In this document: positions 24,221 through 35,339 of the stretch, in pieces | Layout of the letters: each line of letters begins with the position of its first letter | How positions within the stretch are numbered: the stretch's first letter is position 1 | From: Punctularia strigosozonata HHB-11173 SS5 | Taxonomy: Eukaryota > Basidiomycota > Agaricomycetes > Corticiales > Punctulariaceae | NCBI RefSeq assembly: GCF_000264995.1 | Contig: NW_006767438.1 | Coordinates: 789,989 to 853,988 of the forward strand | Direction of reading: 5' to 3' | DNA length: 64,000 bases | Notes under the pieces: model-generated | Seen by the model: the letters and a program-made list of their open reading frames with translations, nothing else | The model's database searches: none | What the model was told of the DNA's origin: nothing | Translations under genes and position numbers: made by a program

Positions 24221-25402
24221 TCAGTAGACATTGGTCTCGGCCGACGTATGCTCCCAAAGGGCATGTCTAGCTTCCTCCGAGGTGTTCAGGTTCTTTTCGC
24301 CTATGTCATTGCCCTTGCCATTTCGTCTGCAACGAGAACGATGCACGTTAAGTCATAAGCAACGACAATGCGGTGGAAGGAGAAGAAGCGAGAGAAGTGG
24401 GTCGTCGCCGAAAGGATAACAGAAAGGAACGTACCGAAAAGAGCCCTTATCTCCTCGTAGAAGGGAGTACATGACAAACTCGCCGGAGTTCGCTTGCGAT
24501 ACGGATACAGGCCACAGCAACGCGATGAACAACGGGTAGAAGAGCTTGAGAATGGGGTTCGATGGCTTCAGTAGCGGAGTGCGCACTACTCCCGGATGCA
24601 TGTGGACAAAAGACATCTTGGGCTGCCGTGCGGCAAAGGCCTGACGTACGGTAGTTAGCGTGAAACACAATGATAACCTGCACTTGGAAATCAAACGTGC
24701 CTCGATCATACAATCGTTGTACGTCGGCATAGCTGAAGCAGCTTTCGCCGAGCTGTAGTGTTTCTTCAAGCCGAGATCGTTCAAGTCGATCTTGCCTCCT
24801 TGTCCGGCAGCCTTGATCGTGATAACCTTCGCGTCTTCGCCCAACTCCGTAGCATTGACCAGCAGCGGCATAAGCTATGGACAGGTCGGAAAGGGAATAT
24901 GACCATAATGCTTCGTACTCACATCATGAATGAATTTCCACCTCGCGTAGTAGTGCAGGGCGAGCTTCCGGTCTATTCCTTCTTCGGTCTCGTCTCGGCC
25001 ACCCATCCCCAAAAAGCCGGACGAGAGTACAAGATAGTTCAGCTTCGGAAGAGAAGAGAGCAACTCTGTGACGATGTCGCGAATGTTCTTCATGAGAGAT
25101 ACGTCGCAGGCGACGAATTCGTACGCGCCGCCGTTAGCGGCAGGCGGCATGCCCTTGAAGATGCGATCCGCGGCTTTAGGGATGATATTAGAATCACCTC
25201 CGATTGCAGATATAGCGAGGTACGACCTGCCTTTACGATTTCGTCCACAAAGAATGATATGGATATTGCCATTCGTGTAACGGGCGAACGCCTCGGCCGT
25301 AGCTTGGCCTATGCCGCTTGTCCCACCAACGAACAGAGCAATAGGCGTCGTTGGAGGTGAAAAGGTTGCATTCAACTTCACTACTTCGTTCAGAGACGGC
25401 AT
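24221..25402 (-). CDS. Short-chain dehydrogenase/reductase, paralogue 3
   Basis: Five exons (25231-25402, 24923-25173, 24701-24874, 24435-24640, 24221-24326) give 302 aa. Their lengths and phases match paralogues 1 and 2, including first exons of 172 nt and the 174-nt exon. Motifs are VGGTSGIGQ, CGRN, CDVSLM and NYLVLSSG. The last exon, which reads LWEHTSAETN before the stop, is found only by splicing out 24327-24434; reading straight on gives a spurious tail. Introns at 25174-25230 and 24641-24700 appear to use GC donors (AG|GCAGGT and AG|GCACGT). The gene lies 17 kb from the tandem pair and is convergent with the terpene cyclase. Confidence 0.86.
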
Positions 25403-25843
25403 GACGGGACCGTGAACCAGAACGCAGGAAGAGTTCGCATAGCGTTGGCGGTGCTTGACGGGCGCATACCAAAACGGTCAGGCTATTGCCTACAACCGTC
25501 GTGCTTGAAGCTCCGTGATATGGTCTGATCATCCGAGCGATTGTTGTAGCGCCCTTTCATAGCGGTAGAATGAAATCGTGACCAGCGGCAAGAGGTTCGG
25601 TGGTGGGCGATGTGGAAGTCATGTTAGGGGGCTCGATAGGGCTTGATGCCCCTGACTCAGCTTGACTGCGACGACGACGCCAACAGCCTTTGATAACACT
25701 ATACAATATTCTCTCTCTGCGACTGGGGCTAAATCACCTGGAGCTCGTACAAGCGAAGACCCTGTAGTTGTACTATAGGAGCCAAAACTGCGTACAAAAA
25801 TCGAGCCGCGGATCGCAACGCGCCTTCATCACTGCTGCATATC
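25403..25843. promoter_or_regulatory. Divergent promoter region, SDR3 / CIA1
   Basis: A 441-nt spacer lies between two divergent start codons. No obvious TATA box or named site was recognised. Confidence 0.35.
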
Positions 25844-27243
25844 ATGGACAAGGATCAGGCCTACATGATCGAGCCTTTAGCGGAACTATCTGGTGGGTTC
25901 GGTCAGTGCAGAATCAATATAACAGATGTTCACGGAATGTATGCGCCAGGCCATGATGATCGCGCATGGAATGTCGCCTGGAACCCCGTAAAGCCCATTC
26001 TCGCCTCATGTTCCGCGGACAAGAGCGTTCGATTGTACCATTACACCTCGTCTTCGACGTCCAGAGAGGAGTCTTCGGCATCGTCCTCGCCCACCTACTC
26101 GTTTGCTCATCTTTCCACCATTCCTACTGGTCACACCAAAACTGTCCGGGCCGTAGCGTGGGCACCCTCCGGGAAGACGCTTGCGACAGCATCCTTCGAC
26201 GCGAACATCGGCATCTGGGAGCAGGAAGCTGACGATGACGCGGGTGATGTCAATTCCGGGGATTGGGAGTGCGTCAGTCTGTTAGAAGGCCACGAAACGG
26301 AGTGCAAAAGCGTCGCGTATTCGAGCACCGGCACATTATTGGCTAGTTGTAGTCGCGATAAGACGGTTTGGGTATGGGAGGGTGAGTCATTCATCTTCAA
26401 CACGTTTTCTACTCCACTCATGTCAAGCATTTCGACAGTCCATCCCGACGCCGACTTCGAGTGTTTGGGGGTGTTAATGGAACATACGCAAGACGTCAAA
26501 TGCGTAGCATGGCATCCAACTGAAGAGGTCAGATGACCGTCACCGAGGAATATCGTAAATATGACTCCAACGTCGATCAATGCAGATACTGGCCTCCGCC
26601 TCATACGATGACACCGTCAAGTTATACATCGACGACCCTTCGGATGACTGGTATTGCTTCGCCACTCTCACCGGCCACGCCTCTACAGTTTGGTCAGTCG
26701 CCTGGGCTCCTAGCGGGAGCTATTTAGCCTCAGCTTCGGACGATCGTACAATCAGAATCTGGCGACGTGCTGGTGATATGCTTGAACAATGGGAATGCGT
26801 TCTCGTTATCGAAGGACACGAGAGAAGCATTTACTCCCTCAGCTGGAGTGCGAGGCCTTCTGGACCGCGAAGACCTGGGCATCTAGGGTGGCTCGCCAGT
26901 ACCGGCGGTGATGGGAAGATTAAAATATGGGAGTTTTGGGTCCGTTCTTCGATCAGATCTGACCGAGATCCCAATTACTACTGCACGTTATTGACATCGC
27001 TTATTTGCTCTTTCTTTACAGGAAGAAAATGCCTCCGCAGACAACCGCCCGCGGTCCGACTCTCGCCCGATGCTCTACCACGCTCTGATCGCAAGTCTGT
27101 CATCCGCCCACGGGGTTTGCGACGTGAATAGCGTGGCTTGGTGTCCCCGCGCTGAACATTCCAATTTGCTCGCGACAGCTGGCGATGACGGGTCTGTACG
27201 TGTTTGGCACGTCGCTCCGACGCGTCCAGCGACCGACGCGTAG
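25844..27243 (+). CDS. CIA1: Cytosolic iron-sulfur protein assembly protein 1 (WD40 beta-propeller)
   Basis: Five exons (25844-25892, 25950-26381, 26439-26527, 26586-26939, 27022-27243) join in phase to 381 aa. The sequence is a seven-bladed WD40 propeller. It opens with HDDRAWNVAWNP and SCSADKSVRLY, continues through repeated GHxxxVxxVAWxPxGxxLAxxSxDxTVxxW units, and closes with CDVNSVAWCP and TAGDDGSVRVWHV. This N- and C-terminal pattern and length fit CIA1/Ciao1, a part of the targeting complex that delivers Fe-S clusters to cytosolic and nuclear apoproteins. The first intron removes 57 nt, which restores LSGHDDRAW. It is a single-copy housekeeping gene with no local functional neighbours. 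Confidence 0.92.
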
Positions 27244-28383
27244 AGACGTCACCGGTGCCCGACCAAGGGCGGGTGGCTGTACCCTAGCGACATCCTGCAA
27301 TTGTCGGATGTGTGGGCAACCCCGACGCCATACCGATGAGTACAGGATCGTGTCGGCGCGCTGGCAATCGTTCCGTGGTTCTATCCTAGTACACTTTGGC
27401 CCGTTCGGCCCGATCCGTGCCACCGATCCCGCCGTAATACCATTTGACCGGTCTTTCTCGACTACACGAAGCTGTGGAGCGGGTCCAGCCAGGAGCGACG
27501 ATTGGAACTCAGCCTACAACGCGCAGAGCGCGACAATTGTATGGTACCTGAGCACAGCGACAGACGGCAAAGAAGGTGGCGAACACGGTAACCGCGGCCG
27601 TATGAACCAAGCGCGTTGATTTGCGACTCAGTCAACGATTGCTTGGGCCTCTCCAGCAGGGCAGTTCCTCAGAATACCGGAGGGCACGTCACACCTTTCA
27701 TGAACATGAGAAGCTGTTTCGACGCCGATCTGACGGAGAACATTGCTTAGCGAATCAATTTGATCGGACTCCGCCGATTGCTTCAACAGGACCAAGCACT
27801 GACTGCAGGGCTGGATCAATCGCCGAACGTCGTGAATCATTGAAAATTGAATTTTCAACGTGTCTTCCTAGACGAGGGTGGTTATGCGCCGGACGACTTT
27901 GTGCTCGAAGAAATCAGGGCAGTCGATGCATCGGGCAGCGCCGCCTAGCTGGATGGCAATATTTATATTAGCTCCGAAGATAGTATAGAAATGGTGACGC
28001 AGGTTTTTTTGTTATCACTTTTCTCTGACGTTTATGGAATCTTGGAGTCTGCACTGATCGCTGTCAATGACAGCTTGGGATAACAAGCTTAACTCCTCCT
28101 AATCCGCGCTGCTGAGGCGAATTTCATGTTGGGGAAGATCGACGAATAAGGAGGTTGTAACGACGTCGGGAACCTCCCGAGAAAGGAAAGAACACGAGGC
28201 ATGCCGGCTGTACCTTCGCTGTCCACGTCGGGAGCTACGTTTACCTCGGTACCCGTCGTGCGTACCACCTTCCGTTCGGAGAGAAGGAAGCACCGGTCTT
28301 GCTCTAGGCGTATAAGATGCTGAGACGCCAAATCTTCGAATTGACTACGCTCCGACTCAGCACCTCCCTCATTATCCTCCGCC
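27244..28383. other. 1.1-kb spacer
   Basis: Open frames at 27185-27971 on the plus strand and 28089-28391 on the minus strand carry no recognisable motif. The minus-strand frame overlaps the start of the zinc-finger gene and is not called. Promoter of the zinc-finger gene is expected at the right end. Confidence 0.35.
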
Positions 28384-29798
28384 ATGTTCATGAGAGTACC
28401 AGTAGAGGAGCTCTCTCGCTCTCAGATCTGCTTCCGGTTCAACGAGGCGGACGGTGGACTCAGCTATGAAGTCAGGCCGCTTCCTCTCGACGCGGCATCA
28501 GGAGACGCGTTTTCGTCGTCTGCTGGGTCGACGCCGGCGCCTGCAATCAACTTCCAGACCATCTTCGACGAGCAGGGTCGTGGACGAGGCCTATCGGTTT
28601 TCGCTTCCGTACCCCATCAGCCTAGATCCCACGTTCCTTCCCCGCCTGCTAGTGAGTATTGACGACCCGATAGTGCACTGAATAAAGCTCACGCATCACA
28701 ACTCTAGGCCCCGCAAACCCCCATATCGCGTTTCAATCCTTAACCACTGTACCCAGTTCGTCTATCTTTATCTTGTCCCACTTAATGCTTACTAAACTTA
28801 ATCTGCAGTCACACCGGTGGATGTTACTGGCCTTGAACCTTTGCCTCATTATGGCAGTGACATGTGCACAGATAAAACACAGTTCAGCGGGTCCCTGGAC
28901 TGGTTTGCGGAGCCCGCGAACTCCGGCCATCTCTGCCAGGTGAAGCCGCATATGGTGGACGGGCTCGATGATTCTCTGAACCTGGATGTCTTCGGTTCCT
29001 TCGAACCCTTTGACTGTGAGATTTGTTTTCTTTTCCTTATTGAGACGGCGAAGTGACTCATAACATAGCAGTGATATCGGATATGAGCGCCACAGACCTT
29101 AATTCGGCGATGCACGCGGCTGATTTTCATGAGCTCGTGTCTCCGATGTCCTCAGAATCGTCATGCTGTTCCTCCACATCGCCCGAGGCGGCTACTCCTC
29201 CCACCCCGCAGGAACCGAACGCTACATCCAGACCGCCGTCGCCTTTCAGCTTCGCGTATTCAGTACCAGAACCGGATATGGATCCAGCACATATGCTTCC
29301 TTCTCCCCCGCCTACGGCGACATCAGAAAAGGACGGCAGGCCTCCCGCGAAAACTCGGCGAAAACGCTACGCATGCCTGTACCCTAATTGCGACCGCCTC
29401 CTTACTAGCGAGTACGTGCGCCACATCGTCGTAACCGCGTCGTGACCTCTAATGCGCTTCGTCCGTAGGTATACCCGTCGCGTCCATATGACCACGCACA
29501 CGAAAGTGCGCAAGTCCATCCCTTGCACTATGCCCGGCTGCATGGAGAATTTCTCGCGGATGCACGATCGCCTGCGACACGAAGTGACGCAGCACGGGAA
29601 GGTGTGCGAGTTCAGCTGTCATGTCTGCAAGCGATTCTTCTCTTCCGCAAAATTCTTGGGAAACCACAAATGTCCCGGCGAACGCGTCGGCTTCCCGTCG
29701 CGCTGGCCTGCGACCGGTGAGTGGCGTTTTCCGATGTTCTCTCTTCGGCGGTACTCAAAACACCTGATTCAGGCCAATCTCCGCCCGAAGCGCAATGA
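28384..29798 (+). CDS. C2H2 zinc-finger protein, probable transcription factor
   Basis: Exons run from the ATG at 28384 through about 28650, about 28809-29013, about 29070-29411, 29469 to about 29719, and a short last exon to the stop at 29798. The N-terminal two thirds are Ser/Pro-rich and acidic, as in activation regions. A basic stretch KTRRKR precedes three zinc fingers: YACLYPNC...HMTTH (CX4CX12HX3H, split by the 29412-29468 intron), IPCTMPGC...HEVTQH, and FSCHVCKRFF...H with a terminal Cys. A nuclear DNA-binding role is likely; targets are unknown. Reading through the last intron would give a longer tail, but a GTGAGT donor and CAG acceptor support splicing. Confidence 0.82.
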
Positions 29799-30242
29799 AA
29801 CGTGACTGTTTATGTTTATCATTTATGAAGTATGTCTTGTATAACGATAATAGATAGACATCATCATATCTTGGAATGCATCCATGGACTCGTGTAGAAC
29901 AACTAGATCTTCAATGACGCCTTGTAGATATTGCTGGCCGTATGTAATCGAATATGCGGATCACGCCACTATGGCTTCGTTGACAGACTTCGACTTCGCC
30001 CCGTCTAGCAATCTCGATCATCAGGCCGGGTAGCTTCCGCCTAGAAGATCGACGAACTCCTCATAGATCAAGTTTCCTAATCCTCCGAGCTTATCTGCAG
30101 ACCGTCGTACATACGCTATCGGAACTCTCGAATCTAGTACTGATAATGGCGGCGGGAACTCGGTCTGCGGCCAGAGCGATATGTACACATCGCCCCGGAC
30201 CGTCCGCATGCCATGCACCGGACATTGTAGGAAGGAATATAT
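29799..30242. other. Spacer between convergent genes
   Basis: This lies between the 3' ends of the zinc-finger gene (+) and the endoglucanase gene (-). No gene is seen. Confidence 0.4.
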
Positions 30243-32489
30243 TTATGCCTCAGCGCTGGGCGCTATGTTGGCACTCGGTGCTAGGCAGCTCGAAACAAGG
30301 AGAGTATCTGTGCGTATATAGTAATCAGACGACAGTAAATATGGCTGTAATGGCGGTACGGACCTGTCCAGGTGCCGCCGCTCTGGCCCGTAGGGACCTC
30401 GCTCAGAACATAACCTTGGTAGCTGTATACAATTCGCATTGAGCTCCGACAATGACGGCAAGATCGTACGCACAAGTTCCCCGCAGCCCATCCGACATAT
30501 CCGAGAATAACTGCAGGACGGAGTGTCAAGCAGAGACGCACTTTGACCAATGAAACACGAAGCTTACCATCCGAGTTGGCTTTCTGATACGCAACCTATT
30601 ATCCCTGATGAGCTTTCCGAATACACACGATCGGCTTCAGATTCTGACCTGTTCGCACATGTACTGTGCGCAAGACGCAACATTCCCCCCGCCGGTTTCG
30701 GTGTTAAAAGCTTGACGGCCGTTACATCGGAGCCACTGGGTAAGCGGCTCCCAAGCGTCCGCAATGTTGTTCGTGACGCACTCCGAGTTCGTGCCGGAGT
30801 TATCTGCCGATCGCACGCTGACGATCAGCTGCAAACAATGAAGGCCTTAGCCTGAGACGTACCGTAGTCGAGATACTTATGAACATCGAAGACGAGCAAG
30901 TCCTTCGTACCGTCTGGGTTGACAACTTTGTTCAGAGCATCCGCCGAGCCGTTGCTGATGAAAGTTGCGGCGCTCGTCCAGTTGTTTCCGGGAAGCAAAA
31001 TGTATTGTGTCGTAGCACCTGTAGCGGTATCGTGTTCAACTCACGTCCGCGATGTTGTGCAGGATGGGGCATACCGGCGTTTCGAATAGCAGTAACCGCG
31101 GCCTGGACGCTGCCAGCCCACAAATTGATGTCCGGAACATCGTGCGGCTCGTTCATTCTGTCCAAATACCGTTAGCTTGGTTGAAGGCACAGCGTTATCC
31201 CTCAGCGTACACTCCGAATATGATCTTGGAGTTGTCAGCGTATTTGGCAGCTATCGAGGCCCAGATGGATGCAAACATGTCGTCGCTGGGACCACCTTGA
31301 CCAATTATCTGACGCGCAAATCAATCACGGTCACGTATTGCTCATGGATATGGGTACCTCGCCATTCCATCGGGCGTAGTTGTGAACATCAATAATGCAG
31401 TAGGCACCCGCGTCTAGGCAGGCTTGAACTAAGGCGTCATACTCGGTGAAACTGCCTCAGTCAGTCAGAAAAAAAATAAAGCCCGCCTGCCATGGCAACG
31501 ACTTACTTGTCTTCGTTGATGACACCAGTCAGAATATCGTTGGTCAGGAACTGCCAACTGACTGGAAGGCGGAAGGTATTGAAACCGTCGTCGTTCACCT
31601 GCACCGGGTGCAATGTGAGCTATTTTCATACAAGTAACCTTGGATCGAGACCACCCACGAAGTGTTGCATCTGTCCCGCGCCATCAGCACCTGTCAGCAG
31701 GTGATCAGAGTGACACAAACGGTGAAACATCCCGGGCCTACCATAGTATTGAGTTAAGGGCGGGTAGGCGCCACTCGCATTACACGTGCCATCAGACGAG
31801 CAACCGAAGTCGAATCCGGCGATGTTCACACCTGAAAATATTCTCGGTGAGATATTCAAGTGCGTATGTGCTCCGAGTAGGGTAGGTGTGCGAACTTACC
31901 AGTGAACTTCAGTTGACCCGCCGTGGATGGTGGGCTATTGGGTACACAGCTCCCTGAGCTTGACGGCGCAGATGACGACGCGGTGGGGGTAGATGTAGTC
32001 GAAGAGACGCTCGCAGACGTGGCTGTCTTCGAGATGGTGCTCGTAGAAGACGCGGTAGTTGCTCCACTAGTAGCGACGGACGAAGTGGATGCAGACGAAG
32101 CAGCGCCTTCACCTGGGTTAGTATACATGATGATGAAATACGAGGGGACAACATACCAGGTACACATTGAGCTACGAATGACCGGTATCTCAGTGCTAAT
32201 ATCATAGCAACAAGAACGCGACGTACAGTAGTAATCGTTCAAAGCTAGAACGCGAGCATTAGCGCCGTTTGAAAATGTGGTGAAGTATCAAAGGCATACC
32301 GACGCAAGTTGAGCCGCTCACACAAGTTGTAGCGCCAGTCCAACCCTGGAGAATGTTCAGGTCGTACGTTTTCAAGAAACAAGGAAAACTCACGATACCA
32401 CCACATTGAGCGTATGCAGCTGCCTGTGCATGAACGGAGACAGCAGCAGTGACAAGGCAAAGCAGGACTTTAAAGGTGTTCCGGCTCAT
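30243..32489 (-). CDS. Secreted GH5 endo-beta-1,4-glucanase with N-terminal CBM1
   Basis: The ATG at 32489 starts a signal peptide (FKVLLCLVTAAVSVHA), then the cellulose-binding module CBM1 (YAQCGG, GWTGATTCVSGSTC, DYYC). A linker of about 70 Ser/Thr/Ala residues follows, and then the catalytic domain. The domain shows VNIAGFDFGC, FNTFRLPVSWQ, DAGAYCIIDVHNYARWNG, the acid/base NEP (VMNEPHD) and the nucleophile Glu in NTETGGGN. It ends GYVGWAAGN and SSCLAP at the stop 30243. This fits GH5 subfamily 5, which cleaves internal cellulose bonds outside the cell (EC 3.2.1.4). At least ten short introns are needed to connect these parts, so exon limits are approximate. It is a strong sign of a plant-biomass-degrading lifestyle. 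Confidence 0.9.
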
Positions 32490-34275
32490 GCTGAAAGGTG
32501 GTAAAACCGATTGCAGAGGATGGTGCTAGACCGCGTTTTAAATGACGCCAACGGACATAGCGGCGACACGCAGCAGCATCTCGAGGCACCGCCGGAGACC
32601 GAGCATAACCGAGTACTCGCCGACAACGGTGAACGAGTCCTGGTCGCTATCGAAGTCAGAGCGTAGGAAGTCACATGCATATGGGTAAATATAAAGAGTC
32701 GTACCACGTTACTCGTGTTGCGGCGAGCGGATGAAATTCGCATTAACATCGGTTGCACATCCGAGCTTTCAACACGTTGTGCTGAGGTTGCGAAGGACCG
32801 GTATCTTTGGGCACCTCAGGAGACAGAGACGGCGACGGCGGAACGATAGTGAGCCTGCCGGCTGGAAGAGCTGCTTCATGGGTATGGTTGCAGATGTAAT
32901 GGCCGCAGTGAATATGCGTATTTCGCAACGAGGAAAGCAACTCCTTTCTTCCTATTCATTGTCTGCAGAGGAAGACGGTGATTCCCCTCGTCTGCGAAGC
33001 CCGAACTCCGTTCAACGTGAAATGACCATGACCCCTCGAGCTCATCAGCGTATACCCTACGCCCGCTTGTTTGGCCATCGGCGGACGGATGAATGTCGCT
33101 AAAATTAGAACGAGCGTCGTTGCAGGTATTCTAGAGCTTTTGTGAGTTTATCGGTGTTTGGGTCACGATGAGAAGTTAGCGGATAGAATTCTAGCACGAA
33201 ATCCGTCTAGACATACATACTCCGCGTATGGTAATTTCCTCATGAAGAGCCATTAGCCAGCGCAGCGCCAACAATTCCTTGAAATTTGAGTTTCTGCACT
33301 GTGCGGGTCTAGCACGAGTGATTTAAGTCAAGGAGAAGGGGCTCGAATCCGACACATGCAGCTTCGTGTCTTCCCTTGAGGAGAAAAGGGTCCGGTAATT
33401 TGCAGGGCACACAATATCAGGCACCATATCCTGAAAGTAGAAGGCATGGCTTAGACGAACGATCTGACGACATCGGGCCGCCAAGTGCGAAGCAGAGCGC
33501 CACCATCCAAGATCGGCGATGTGTTGCAATCGTGAAGAAGATTCCCCCAGGTATACCGGAGATAGCGGCTGAGCACGAGTGCTCGGAGATGAAGATGAAG
33601 GCCTGCAGCGGGTAGGCAGTATATGCCAGTGAGGTATACAGTATGTAATTTCCTATTGCCTTCTGGGACACACCGAATGCGGTCATTGCAATGTGGGATG
33701 AAATGGTAGGCCGTATATGTCGGAGGATGACCCAACGCTATGGACGTGGACCAGAACCGTACGAACAAGAGGAGACAGGAATGAGTCGGTTACAAGGCAA
33801 CTCCGTAGATGGCTGCCAAATGCAATCGCGGTGACGTGGCCGTGGTCCAGATGTGACGACGAACCGGGCAGATTCCATTCCTCCGATCGGACGTCCGCTT
33901 CTGGCCCACCCGATGGCCTGATAAGTAAACCCGGCGTCAGCATAGGAGCCCGCGATGTTTCGAATGCATGTTCAAGTATCTTCGCCGACGAAAATTTCAC
34001 AATGAGCACCAAATATGCACATTGTCGGAGCAATTTATGCGGCGGGACAGCTGTGTATGTTGTCGAGGACGGGGGAGCGACGGCACCGGAAAAGATCGAA
34101 GAAATCGCGAACAAGCCGGATACCTCCCTGAGATCGAGACGCCACGGAGGAGAACGCTGACAGCTCCATGGATGAAGTAACTGGTCACGTGGCTGGGCCA
34201 GTGTCAACGAAAACGAAGACCTGATGAGAAGCGCGTGCTTCTTGCGAATTGGATTTGCGTGCCAGCGTGCCCAAG
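32490..34275. other. 1.8-kb stretch without a confident gene
   Basis: A minus-strand open frame at 33683-34279 (198 codons) and one at 33417-33686 with hydrophobic runs (AIGNYILYTSLAY...) may be exons of an unrecognised membrane protein. No consistent splice path or hallmark was found. The right part of the stretch overlaps the end of the methyltransferase gene. Confidence 0.3.
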
Positions 34276-35339
34276 TCATATCTTGATGTAGAGATCCAGA
34301 GGGCGGTCGAAACCTAGAGTGACATTAGTCATCGGACGAAAGGGAGTCATGCTGCAGCCGCAGCGCAATTTCGCCTACTTACCTCCGTTCAGAATGAATG
34401 ACGTCCCGATTGTCAGGTGTTCAACAGGTTTGAAGCCAATCTCCGTCAGGATTCGCGGGAAATCCTCAGGTCGTAGTTCAAGCGTATGAAGCATAGAACG
34501 GAGTTTCTGTAGCGCAATGATCGGCACATTAGTGTCAGAGAACACGTAGAATTCTAAGGATCCCAACCTCATGCATCCTTCCCGCTTTCTGGTACGAGCT
34601 CCTGTCCTGAGGTTCGAGGATCAACATGCCGCCCGGTTGAAGCGTCGAGTGGACCTTGCGGAAGAAAGTTAGGAGGCCGTCGTCACCAGTATTGAGGTGA
34701 ATCCACTTGGATACAGAGAACCTATCATCTCTGATAAGTTCATTGACGGTATAACGCAGGCGGATCTCATACGCAACGACCACATCATATCCGTCCCCAT
34801 CCTCAGGGATTCGTTCACGCGTCCAGTCGGCTACACGAAAAGAGATATTATGCGGGAACTCGTGGGCTGTCGAAGCAGTAGATCGAGGCGTCGGTAAGGG
34901 ACCAAACATATGTTCACAGGATGCAGGAAAGTAGGTTGCGTCAATACGCCGAATGCGAAGGGTCTCTTCTTGTTCAGGTGTGCATTTGGTAGTAACCGAG
35001 GTGCGCTGACGGGAAAAGCAGGTTCTCCGGCGATGCCAAGCACGCTCGATGAGGGCAGAGTCGACGTCAACCCCCACGACTTTGCTCGCCCCGAGAGACT
35101 GGGCTGAGACACATGAACAGAGGGCGCCGGAGATAGAACTGTCTTTCCTCACCAATCTCACATGTTATCCAACCTTCGTTGCAGCCCACATCGAGAACCC
35201 GTTTACCAGAGAACAGGTCCGGGGAATACGCCGATAACAAAGCCAAGCGCGCGTCGCTGGCGAGCGGTCGTTTGTAGTAATAATCGCGATAGTTGCCGTA
35301 TACTGGGAGGTCTGTCGCCGGGTTCGTTTGTGTTGTCAT
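34276..35339 (-). CDS. Bin3/MePCE-like RNA methyltransferase
   Basis: Minus-strand exons from the ATG at 35339 read YGNYRDYYYKRP, then the SAM-binding motif I VLDVGCNEGWIT. After an intron, SKVVGVDVD (motif II, acidic residue) follows. Later exons give VVAYEI and the family signature FSVSKWIHLNTGDDGL. They continue with PGGMLILEPQ, and the last exon ends FDRPLDLYIKI at the stop 34276. The Y-x-N-Y...Y-Y-x-x-R opening plus the W-I-H-L-N signature define the Bin3 family. Human MePCE of this family caps the 5' gamma-phosphate of 7SK RNA, and fission yeast Bmc1 acts on telomerase and U6 RNA. Which RNA is modified here is not known. Predicted location is nuclear. Confidence 0.88.

Noticed and set aside
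33683-34279. 198-codon minus-strand frame
   Set aside because: No family hallmark, no splice logic, and it overlaps the last exon of the methyltransferase gene in another phase.
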